Under the pieces are notes generated by a model. It saw nothing but the letters and a program-made list of their open reading frames with translations. It did not search any database and was not told the DNA's origin. The position numbers and the translations under genes are program-made. From assembly GCF_024699945.1 (NCBI RefSeq), contig NZ_JAJOMY010000001.1:3541001-3605000 (forward strand): a stretch of DNA of 64,000 bases, given 5' to 3'. Below, one piece after another: positions 56,213-64,000 of this stretch. The DNA is from Phenylobacterium sp. J426 (GTDB lineage: Bacteria; Pseudomonadota; Alphaproteobacteria; Caulobacterales; Caulobacteraceae). Positions within the stretch are counted from its first letter, which is position 1, and each line of letters begins with the position of its first letter.

Positions 56213-56827
56213 ATGTTCATGGGGCGTGACAACGGACGCCTGCAGTCTGTCTGCGTGTTCTGCGGCTCGTCGGACGCCGCCGATCCGGCCTATCTGCGCG
56301 CCGCGGGCGAGCTGGGCCGAGCCCTCGCCGCCGCGGACCTGAAGCTGATCTACGGCGGCGGCGGCGTCGGCCTGATGGGCGCGACCGCCCGGGCCGCGCA
56401 CGACGCCGGCGGGGCGGTGTTGGGGATCATCCCCGACTTCCTGGTGGGCCGCGAGCGCGCGCTGGAAAGCGTCGAGCATGTGGTGGTCACCTCGATGCAC
56501 CAGCGCAAGTCGATGATGTTCGAGGAATCGGACGCCTTCGTGATCCTGCCGGGCGGCATCGGCACCCTGGAAGAAGTGGTGGAGCTGCTCTCGTGGCGCC
56601 GCCTCGACCTGCACAAGAAGCCGGTCGTCTTCTACAATCCCGACGGCTTCTGGACGACGCTGTTCGACCTCTTTCAGCACACGGTCGACGCCAGGCTGAC
56701 GCCGCCCGAGTTCATGGACGCGTGGCGCGCGGTGGAGACGGTCGAGGCGATCATCCCGGCGCTCTACGCCCAGGCCGGCGAGCCGATGCCGAACATCGAC
56801 GAGAAGCGCGTCCTGAAGCTCACCTGA
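56213..56827 (+). CDS. LOG-family phosphoribohydrolase
   Basis: The 204-residue protein is of the LONELY GUY family, which releases free bases from nucleoside 5'-monophosphates and makes cytokinins in some organisms. The opening VCVFCGSSDAADPAYLRAAG, the LIYGGGGVGLMGATARAAHD block, MHQRKSMMFEESDAF and the diagnostic PGGIGTLEE motif are all present. GGAGCG precedes ATG 56213; ATG 56219 is also possible. Its end overlaps the convergent LysR gene by eight bases. Confidence 0.93.
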   Translation: MFMGRDNGRLQSVCVFCGSSDAADPAYLRAAGELGRALAAADLKLIYGGGGVGLMGATARAAHDAGGAVLGIIPDFLVGRERALESVEHVVVTSMHQRKSMMFEESDAFVILPGGIGTLEEVVELLSWRRLDLHKKPVVFYNPDGFWTTLFDLFQHTVDARLTPPEFMDAWRAVETVEAIIPALYAQAGEPMPNIDEKRVLKLT

Positions 56828-57764
56828 TCGGTTGGGCGCGCGGCTCCGCGGCCAGCACCTGCTGGACGTAGGGGTCGGCCGCCACCTGGTCGAGCAGCCA
56901 TTCGCGGAAGGCGGCGATCTTGCCGACCCGACGGCGGTCGGGCGGGTAGACCAGCCAGTAGCGGGTGTCGCCGATGTAGACGTCGAACGGCTGGACAAGC
57001 CGTCCCGCCGCGAGATCCCGGCCGAACATGGCGGGCGAGCCGATGGCGGCGCCGTCGTTGGCCAGGGCGGCCGCCACCTCCAGGGTCTGGGTGTCGGCGA
57101 TGATCCGGGGCGCGGCATGGCCGAGCTCGCCGTCCATCGGCACGCCCGCCGCCCTGAACCAGGCGTTCCATTCCACGTCCCAGCCCACCCGATGCACGTC
57201 CAGCAGCCGCTCGGGACGCGGCGGATCGCCCAGCCTGGCCATGGCGGCGGGGGTGCACAGCACAGTCTGGATCGCCGGAAAGAGCGGAATGGCCTCCAGG
57301 CCGGGCCAGCCGCCGCGGCCGCCGCGAATGGCGACGTCGAAATCTTGCCGGACGAGGTCGACCACCTTGTTGTCGGTGTCGAGCCGCACGGCGATCTTCG
57401 GATGCGCGAGCTGAAAGGCCCCCAGCCGGCCGGCGAGCCACTGGGTGGCCAGCGTCTGCAGGGTGGTGATGCTGAGCACGCCGTCGCCGGTGTCGGAGAG
57501 ATCGGTGACGGCGGCGCGCAGGGCGGCCATGGCCTCCCCGGCGGCGCGGGCCAGCCGCTCGCCGGCCGGGGTCAGCGTCACCTCCCGCGGCTGGCGGACG
57601 AACAACCGCCGGTCGAGCCGCTGCTCGAGAGCCTTCACCTGCCAGCTCACCGCCGCCTGGCTCATGCCCAGCTCTTCGGCCGCGCGGGTGAAGCTGCCCT
57701 GACGCGCCGCAGCCTCGAACACGCGGATGGCGCTGAGCGGAATGCGGGCGAGTGGGTCAGACAT
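56820..57764 (-). CDS. LysR-family transcriptional regulator (GcvA-like)
   Basis: The 314-residue protein has an N-terminal winged helix-turn-helix: LSAIRVFEAAARQGSFTRAA, EELGMSQAAVSWQVKALEQR and LFVRQPREVTLTPAGERLAR. The effector domain reads LSITTLQTLATQWLAGRLGA, VVDLVRQDFDVAIRGGRG and IGDTRYWLVYP. It resembles GcvA-type regulators. Its target and ligand are unknown; the 99-base gap to the next plus-strand ORF is a possible site of action. Confidence 0.93.
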   Translation of the reverse strand: MSDPLARIPLSAIRVFEAAARQGSFTRAAEELGMSQAAVSWQVKALEQRLDRRLFVRQPREVTLTPAGERLARAAGEAMAALRAAVTDLSDTGDGVLSITTLQTLATQWLAGRLGAFQLAHPKIAVRLDTDNKVVDLVRQDFDVAIRGGRGGWPGLEAIPLFPAIQTVLCTPAAMARLGDPPRPERLLDVHRVGWDVEWNAWFRAAGVPMDGELGHAAPRIIADTQTLEVAAALANDGAAIGSPAMFGRDLAAGRLVQPFDVYIGDTRYWLVYPPDRRRVGKIAAFREWLLDQVAADPYVQQVLAAEPRAQPIR

Positions 57765-57863
57765 AAGCCAGACTTATGCGTACAGCAGGAGGTCACGTTT
57801 GTCGACCGTGGTTCCCGCGGGCATTTTCCTCGTTAACGGATGCCCTGGCTACGGGAGACGGAC

Positions 57864-58004
57864 ATGGAAGAGCTCCACAAGATCCATAAGGATGTTCCCT
57901 TCGGATACTGGGTGCTTTGGGTGCAGCCGGCCTGCCGCGCGCTGAGCCGCTGGCTGCGCGGTGCGGACGTGCCTGGGGCCTCGCGGCGGCCTTCCCTCCC
58001 CTGA
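57864..58004 (+). CDS. Small hypothetical protein, 46 residues
   Basis: GGGAGACGG lies just before the ATG. The product begins MEELHKIHKDVPFGYWVLWV and continues QPACRALSRWLRGADVPGA to a stop at 58002. It is rich in aromatic residues and contains one amphipathic helix. It sits alone in the 256-base gap between the LysR gene and nadE, so it may be a real short gene or a leader peptide. Evidence is limited to the ribosome-binding site and amino-acid composition. Confidence 0.45.
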   Translation: MEELHKIHKDVPFGYWVLWVQPACRALSRWLRGADVPGASRRPSLP

Positions 58005-58019
58005 TCGGGAAGGAAGGGC

Positions 58020-60069
<2,050 letters not shown>

Positions 60070-60193
60070 GGCGACTCCCGTCTCAGACCCGGCTGCGGGC
60101 GGCGGAGAAATGCTCACTTTGAGCATATATAGCGTGACCGTGCGCGCGGGGCAAAGCCCGGCCGCCGGTCCCCGCTCTCAACGCGGCAGAGAC

Positions 60194-60218
60194 GAAAACG
60201 GCCCCGTCTCGGGGCCGT
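60194..60218 (-). terminator. Terminator of dksA
   Basis: On the minus strand ACGGCCCC-GAGAC-GGGGCCGT (60198-60205 with 60211-60218) is followed by TTTTCGTC. It lies 9 bases after the dksA stop and separates it from nadE. Confidence 0.82.
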
Positions 60219-60226
60219 CGTCAGGA

Positions 60227-60655
60227 TCAGTCGTCGCGGTGGACCCGCTCGCGGCGCTCGTGACGCTCCTGGGCTTCCAGGCTCAGCGTGGCGATCGGTC
60301 GGGCCTCGAGGCGGGATACGCCGATCGGCTCGCCGGTCTCCTCGCAGTAGCCGTAGGAGCCGTCTTCGATGCGCCGCAGCGCCTCGTCGATCTTGGAGAT
60401 CAGCTTGCGCTGACGGTCCCGCGTACGAAGTTCGAGAGCCCGATCGGTTTCGGACGAGGCGCGATCGGCAACGTCCGCATGGTTCTCGGTTTCGCTTTGC
60501 AGGTGGGACAGCGTCTCGCGAGATTCGCGAAGGATGTCCTCTTTCCACTTCAAGAGCTTCTGCTTGAAATACTCAAGCTGTCGCTCGTTCATGAATTCCT
60601 CGTCCTCGGAAGGACGATATTCAGGACTTTCAGCCAGAACTGCGGCTGTTTTCAT
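60227..60655 (-). CDS. dksA: DksA RNA polymerase-binding regulator
   Basis: The 142-residue protein acts with ppGpp in the stringent response by reaching into the RNA polymerase secondary channel. It has the coiled-coil part ERQLEYFKQKLLKWKEDILR and ENHADVADRASSETDRALEL, with the acidic tip containing DVADRAS. The zinc-finger region reads GYCEETGEPIGVSRLEARPI with only one cysteine, so the usual four-Cys finger is absent. ATG 60655 is preceded by GTGAGG. The frame extends upstream to 60748 without support. Confidence 0.94.
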   Translation of the reverse strand: MKTAAVLAESPEYRPSEDEEFMNERQLEYFKQKLLKWKEDILRESRETLSHLQSETENHADVADRASSETDRALELRTRDRQRKLISKIDEALRRIEDGSYGYCEETGEPIGVSRLEARPIATLSLEAQERHERRERVHRDD

Positions 60656-60748
60656 GAGAACCTCACGCCCCCTTGGACGCCCTGAGACACGCGGGGGCTG
60701 TATACCAAAACGAACGATGGTTTCAACGCACTCGAATGCGAGGCGCAA

Positions 60749-61183
60749 TTACGCCGCACGCCGGGCGGCTTCCAGCTTCGCGAGTTCCACGGCCGCGCGG
60801 GTCTCGATCTCGTCGAGCACCCCCTCCAGCCTGGCGTCGTCGGTGGCCTGACGCTCCTCCTGGACGGCGCGGCGCAGCCGGTCGAGATCGCCGGCGTCCA
60901 GGTCGCCGCCCAGCAGCGCGACCTTGAGCCCCTCCAGCACATCCAGGATCTGGCCCGCGCGGCGCACCGAGCGCCGCTTCCGCTCCAGCGGCCCGCCGAC
61001 GTCCTGCAGGGCCAGCAGGGCCTCGACGCCCATCACCGAGGCGACGCCGCCGACGCCGCCGGCCCGGTCGGTTCCGGCCGCCGGCGCGGGCATGGCCAGG
61101 CGGAAGCCGTCGCCGCCGGGGCGCTGACCCGCCTTCCCCGCGCCCTGGACCGGGGAAACACTGCCCGTGCCGCTGACCTTCAT
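60749..61183 (-). CDS. fliX: Flagellar assembly regulator FliX
   Basis: FliX is specific to Caulobacter-type flagellar cascades: it acts with FlbD to couple flagellar basal-body assembly to late gene expression. The 144-residue product starts MKVSGTGSVSPVQGAGK, has a Gly/Ala-rich part, and ends with the conserved helical domain GVEALLALQDVGGPLERKRR, SVRRAGQILDVLEGLKVALL and EERQATDDARLEGVLDEIET. The ATG at 61183 matches the family N-terminus. It is divergent from flgI, as in C. crescentus, and shares the control region 61184-61382. Confidence 0.93.
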   Translation of the reverse strand: MKVSGTGSVSPVQGAGKAGQRPGGDGFRLAMPAPAAGTDRAGGVGGVASVMGVEALLALQDVGGPLERKRRSVRRAGQILDVLEGLKVALLGGDLDAGDLDRLRRAVQEERQATDDARLEGVLDEIETRAAVELAKLEAARRAA

Positions 61184-61240
61184 GCCGATGCCGCTACCCC
61201 CAAGAACCCTGGCGCAAGCTTCGCCGGCCAAACTTGCAGC

Positions 61241-61248
61241 ATGGTTAA
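61241..61248 (-). promoter_or_regulatory. CtrA-type motif facing fliX
   Basis: The minus strand carries TTAACCAT, a motif known for CtrA binding in Caulobacter, 58 bases upstream of the fliX start codon. A second copy on the opposite strand lies 43 bases away (61284-61291). Confidence 0.55.
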
Positions 61249-61283
61249 CGGGCGGCAATTCCTGCCGGGAAAAAGGCGCCGCA

Positions 61284-61291
61284 TTAACCAT
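61284..61291 (+). promoter_or_regulatory. CtrA-type motif, plus strand
   Basis: TTAACCAT on the plus strand lies between the fliX-proximal copy and the sigma-54 promoter of flgI. The two copies are inverted relative to each other, so each points to one of the divergent genes. Confidence 0.5.
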
Positions 61292-61333
61292 CCTCAGCCC
61301 TGTTTTCATTGGGTTTTGTCCGAGCCTACAGAC

Positions 61334-61349
61334 TGGCACGGTCCTCGCA
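61334..61349 (+). promoter_or_regulatory. Sigma-54 promoter of the flgI operon
   Basis: TGGCACG-GTCC-TCGCA matches the sigma-54 consensus TGGCACG-N4-TTGCA with one mismatch and the exact GG-N10-GC spacing. It is 33 bases upstream of the flgI start codon. Flagellar structural genes in Caulobacter are commonly sigma-54 and FlbD dependent, which fits the gene downstream. Confidence 0.75.
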
Positions 61350-61382
61350 GGGGCGCAGGCGAAGCAGCTTCAGTGAGCGCCC

Positions 61383-62495
61383 ATGCGTCCGGTCCGAGCC
61401 CTAACCGCCCTCCTCTTCGCCGCGACGGCCCTCGTGGCCACGGCGCAGCCGGCGCTGGCCAAGTCGCGCATCAAGGACATCGTCGAGTTCGAGGGCGTCC
61501 GCGAGAACATGCTGGTCGGCTATGGCATCGTGGTCGGCCTGAACGGCACGGGCGATGCGCTGCGGAACGCGCCCTTCACCAAGCAGAGCCTGGAGGCGAT
61601 GCTGGAGCGCCTGGGCGTCAACACGCGTGACGCGCAACTGAACACCAAGAACGTGGCGGCGGTGATGGTGACCGCCAAGCTGCCGCCGTTCGCCGCCACC
61701 GGATCGCAGATCGACGTCAGCGTCTCGGCGCTCGGGGACGCCAAGAGCCTGCAGGGCGGCTCGCTGCTGGTGACGCCGCTGATGGGGGCCGACGGCCGGG
61801 CCTATGCGGTGGCGCAGGGGACGGTGCAGACCGGCTCGATCAGCGCCTCGGGCGCGTCGGGCAGCTCGGTGTCGAAGGGCGTGCCGACGGCGGGCCGGAT
61901 CGCCAGCGGGGCCGTCGTCGAGCTGGAGACCGGCTTCCAGCTCGCCAGCATGGGCCAGATGCGCATGACGCTGCGCAATCCGGACTTCACGACGGCCAAG
62001 CGCGTCGCCGACGTGATCAACGCCCGCTACCCGGGGTCGGCCATCGCCGAGAACCCGACGATCGTGTCGCTGCGCCCCGCGGGCGGCGACCTGATGAGCT
62101 TCATGGCCCAGGTGGAGAACCTGGCCGTGGAGCCGGATTCGCCCGCCAAGGTCGTGATCGACGAGGTCGCCGGCGTGATCGTCATGGGCGAGAACGTGCG
62201 GGTCTCCACCGTCGCGATCCAGCAGGGCAACCTGACCATAACGGTGCGCGAGCAGCCGGCGGTGAGCCAGCCAGCGCCCTTCGCCCGCACGGGCAATACC
62301 GCGGTGGTGCCGCAGACGGACGTCTCGGTGGACGAGGAACGCGGCCGGCAGTTCCTGACCGTGCGCTCGGGGGCCTCGCTCGCGACGCTGGTGGCGGGGC
62401 TGAACGCGCTGGGCGTCACGCCGCGGGACATGATCTCCATCCTGCAGACGATCCGCGCCGCCGGCGCCCTGCAGGCCGAAATCGAGGTGATGTGA
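61383..62495 (+). CDS. flgI: Flagellar P-ring protein FlgI
   Basis: The 370-residue protein has a signal peptide (MRPVRALTALLFAATALVAT, cleavage near ALA) and forms the periplasmic P-ring bushing around the flagellar rod. Characteristic blocks are RIKDIVEFEGVRENMLVGYG, VVGLNGTGDALRNAPFTKQS, LPPFAATGSQIDVSVSALGD, SLQGGSLLVTPLMGADG and MISILQTIRAAGALQAEIEV. Length is standard. It is the first gene of an operon with the rod-binding protein and FlbY; its stop overlaps the next ATG by one base. Confidence 0.97.
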   Translation: MRPVRALTALLFAATALVATAQPALAKSRIKDIVEFEGVRENMLVGYGIVVGLNGTGDALRNAPFTKQSLEAMLERLGVNTRDAQLNTKNVAAVMVTAKLPPFAATGSQIDVSVSALGDAKSLQGGSLLVTPLMGADGRAYAVAQGTVQTGSISASGASGSSVSKGVPTAGRIASGAVVELETGFQLASMGQMRMTLRNPDFTTAKRVADVINARYPGSAIAENPTIVSLRPAGGDLMSFMAQVENLAVEPDSPAKVVIDEVAGVIVMGENVRVSTVAIQQGNLTITVREQPAVSQPAPFARTGNTAVVPQTDVSVDEERGRQFLTVRSGASLATLVAGLNALGVTPRDMISILQTIRAAGALQAEIEVM

Positions 62496-62800
62496 TGGCC
62501 GACCTGATCCCCTCGCCCGCCCTGCTCTCGCAGCCCGCCACGCCGACGGCGTCCGACCTGGCCAAGCGCGCCAAGGTCCGGGAGGCCGCCGAGCAGTTCG
62601 AGGCGCAGTTCCTGTCGGTGATGCTGCAGCCGATGTTCGAGGGCACGGAGGTCGAGGGCGCGTTCGGCGGCGGGGCCGGCGAGACGATGTTCCGCTCGCT
62701 GATGACCGAGGCCCTGGGCAAGCAGATGGTCAAGTCCGGCGGCATCGGCCTGGCCGACACCGTCCAGCGCGAAATCCTCAAGATGCAGGGGCTCCAGTAA
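62495..62800 (+). CDS. Flagellar rod-binding protein (FlgJ N-domain)
   Basis: The 101-residue protein is the scaffold half of FlgJ without the muramidase domain, as is usual in alphaproteobacteria. It contains KVREAAEQFEAQFLSVMLQP, FGGGAGETMFRSLMTEALGK and QMVKSGGIGLADTVQREILK. It helps rod assembly in the periplasm. The start ATG overlaps the flgI stop (TGATG) and its own stop overlaps the FlbY start (TAATG), so all three genes are translationally coupled. Confidence 0.93.
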   Translation: MADLIPSPALLSQPATPTASDLAKRAKVREAAEQFEAQFLSVMLQPMFEGTEVEGAFGGGAGETMFRSLMTEALGKQMVKSGGIGLADTVQREILKMQGLQ

Positions 62801-63243
62801 TGGCCATCGCGGCGCAGAACCCGCAGGACCGCGTCGAGCAGCTGATCCTGCTCACCGAGCGGCTGACCGAACTGATGGCCGACCAGGCCGCGGCTTTCGA
62901 AACCCGCCGGCCGCAGGACGCCGCGGCCAAGCTGGAGGAGACCAGCCGGCTGGCGAACCTCTACCGGCACGAGTCGACCCGCGTGCGGGCTCAGCCGAAC
63001 CTGGTCTCGGGCGCGCCGCTGGAGCTGCGGACGCGGCTGGTGCGCGCCACCGAGGCGTTCGACGCGGTGCTGGCCCGCCAGGGCCGCGCGCTGAACGCCG
63101 CCCGGACGGTGACGGAGGGCCTCGTGAAGGCCATCGCCGACGAGGTGGCGAACCAGCGGGCTAAGAGCGTCTCCTATGGCGCCACCGGCGTGGCTTCGAC
63201 GAACGGAACGGCGACGGCGATCACCCTCAACCGCCGCGCCTGA
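62800..63243 (+). CDS. FlbY-like flagellar protein
   Basis: The 147-residue protein is mostly helical: DRVEQLILLTERLTELMADQ, AAAFETRRPQDAAAKLEETS and RLANLYRHESTRVRAQPNLV, with a C-terminal KSVSYGATGVASTNGTATAI. Its layout resembles FlgN-type flagellar chaperones and the Caulobacter FlbY protein, which is encoded downstream of flgI. Its place as third gene of a coupled flagellar operon supports a chaperone or late assembly role. Confidence 0.82.
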   Translation: MAIAAQNPQDRVEQLILLTERLTELMADQAAAFETRRPQDAAAKLEETSRLANLYRHESTRVRAQPNLVSGAPLELRTRLVRATEAFDAVLARQGRALNAARTVTEGLVKAIADEVANQRAKSVSYGATGVASTNGTATAITLNRRA

Positions 63244-63244
63244 C

Positions 63245-63282
63245 TCAAACACTTGTTTGACCTTGCGGAACGCGGGTAGATT
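63245..63282 (+). promoter_or_regulatory. Promoter with overlapping palindrome before the FMN riboswitch
   Basis: A -35 TTGACC (63257-63262) and a -10-like TAGATT (63277-63282) are separated by 14 bases, as in Caulobacter housekeeping promoters. A perfect palindrome TCAAACA-CT-TGTTTGA (63245-63260) covers the 5' part of the -35, a good position for repressor binding. It is immediately after the flbY stop and drives the riboswitch transcript. Confidence 0.55.
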
Positions 63283-63310
63283 CCGCCTGCCGCCCGAGTC
63301 CGGGCGGCCT

Positions 63311-63467
63311 ACGTTCTCAGGGCGGGGTGAAACTCCCCACCGGCGGTAATGCCCCTCCGAAGCCTTCGGGCCAGGTCGGGACGAGCCCGCGGGCGCTCCG
63401 CTTCGGCGGAGGACGAGCAGACCCGGTGCGATTCCGGGGCCGACGGTCATAGTCCGGTTATGAGAAC
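63311..63467 (+). ncRNA. FMN riboswitch (RFN element)
   Basis: The conserved RFN pattern is complete: ACGTTCTCAGGGCGGGGTGA, ACTCCCCACCGGCGGTAAT, the GAGCCCGCGGGCGCT segment, GCAGACCCGGTGCGATTCCG, GGGCCGACGGTCATAGTCCG and a closing TATGAGAACG that pairs with the 5' end. It senses FMN and represses the lumazine synthase gene that starts about 90 bases downstream. The P3 arm is extended by a hairpin CTCCGCTTCGGCGGAG. Confidence 0.95.
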
Positions 63468-63557
63468 GGCCGTGTCGCGTCAGGCGGATTCCCGTCTGGG
63501 CGCGTGCGGCCTGCCCCCTGAGTCGTGGTCCCTTCGAACCCGGTCAGGGAGAAGACC

Positions 63558-64000
63558 ATGACCCAAGCTACCCCTCTGGCGGCCCTCCAGGAGTTCCGCA
63601 CCGCCAACGGCGCCTTCCGCGCCGGCCGCGTCGCCTTCGTCCACGCCCTCTGGCATGAGGAGATCGTCCGCGAGGCCTACGCCGGCTTCGTCGACGAGAT
63701 CGTCAGCCTCGGCTTCCCGGAGAGCGCGGTCGAACGCTTCGAGACGCCCGGATCGTTCGAGATCCCGCTGCACGCCCAGACGCTGGCCCGGTCCGGGCGC
63801 TACGCCGCGATCGTGGCGGCGGGCTTCGTGGTGGACGGCGGCATCTACCGCCACGACTTCGTCGCCGAGACGGTGATCCGGGCCTTGATGCAGGTGCAGC
63901 TCGAGACGGAGACGCCGGTGTTCTCGGTGGTGCTGACGCCGCACCACTTCCACGAGCACGACATCCACCAGCGGTTCTTCCACGGCCATTTCCGGCTGAA
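63558..64000 (+). CDS. ribH: 6,7-dimethyl-8-ribityllumazine synthase, RibH2 type (cut by window edge)
   Basis: The first 147 residues are present. The enzyme condenses 5-amino-6-ribitylamino-uracil with dihydroxybutanone phosphate in riboflavin synthesis. The sequence VAFVHALWHEEIVREAYAGF, VERFETPGSFEIPLHAQTLA, AAIVAAGFVVDGGIYRHDFV and FSVVLTPHHFHEHDIHQRFF is characteristic of the RibH2 (type II) group known from Brucella, not of the classical icosahedral enzyme. GGGAGAAG precedes the ATG. It stands alone behind the FMN riboswitch rather than in a rib operon. Confidence 0.93.
   Translation, partial: MTQATPLAALQEFRTANGAFRAGRVAFVHALWHEEIVREAYAGFVDEIVSLGFPESAVERFETPGSFEIPLHAQTLARSGRYAAIVAAGFVVDGGIYRHDFVAETVIRALMQVQLETETPVFSVVLTPHHFHEHDIHQRFFHGHFRL

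Overview
The window looks like a chromosomal segment of a Caulobacteraceae alphaproteobacterium (Phenylobacterium or Caulobacter-like). Support comes from the very high GC content and from lineage markers: a PopZ polar organizer protein, a FliX regulator divergent from flgI, an FlbY-like flagellar protein, TTAACCAT (CtrA-type) motifs, and Caulobacter-style -35/-10 spacing. There is no phage, insertion sequence, CRISPR array or rRNA operon; most of it is ordinary core and metabolic genome.

Layout. 1-3.1 kb: ppdK (partial), glyS, glyQ. 3.2-4.4 kb: two secreted proteins (Ser/Thr-rich; fasciclin). 4.8-6.7 kb: PII-AmtB nitrogen pair and terminator. 6.7-11 kb: ispE, a TPR lipoprotein and ETF-ubiquinone oxidoreductase. 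11-13.2 kb: secreted hypothetical, thioesterase, flavin/PNPOx protein. 13.2-19 kb: a compact minus-strand module of a cytochrome c-PQQ dehydrogenase, a signal-peptide-bearing glutathione S-transferase and a TonB receptor; the first two share a 37-nt element at the same distance from their starts. 19-26.9 kb: uracil-DNA glycosylase, lytic transglycosylase, small glycosyltransferase, radical SAM protein, LLM oxidoreductase, RNA methyltransferases, glycine-zipper protein. 26.9-35 kb: acyl-CoA synthetase, valS, popZ, TolC-type porin, divergent PCMT-like protein, tRNA-Cys. 35-43.6 kb: prolyl oligopeptidase, WYL regulator, M14 carboxypeptidase, a patch of gene remnants, a two-copy RTX lysozyme-like exoprotein, and the APH/DUF6285 pair facing an acyl-CoA dehydrogenase. 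45-57.8 kb: Mpl-type ligase, GreA-like factor, tRNA-Asn, an RND pump, GNAT, ABC exporter, LOG, LysR. 58-64 kb: nadE, dksA, the fliX/flgI-flgJ-flbY flagellar locus with sigma-54 and CtrA-type sites, then an FMN riboswitch controlling a RibH2-type lumazine synthase that runs off the end.

A striking property of the sequence itself: 14 otherwise intact genes carry about 19 small indels, mostly one extra or missing base in a G/C run. They include valS, nadE, the PII gene, amt and popZ, so most are probably base-calling errors. I annotate each such gene as one CDS across its frameshifts and give the position. The remnants at 39.9-40.5 kb differ: they carry nonsense substitutions or are partial copies, and I call them pseudogenes.

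Three short proteins below 50 codons with good ribosome-binding sites are added (37.3, 47.8 and 57.9 kb).
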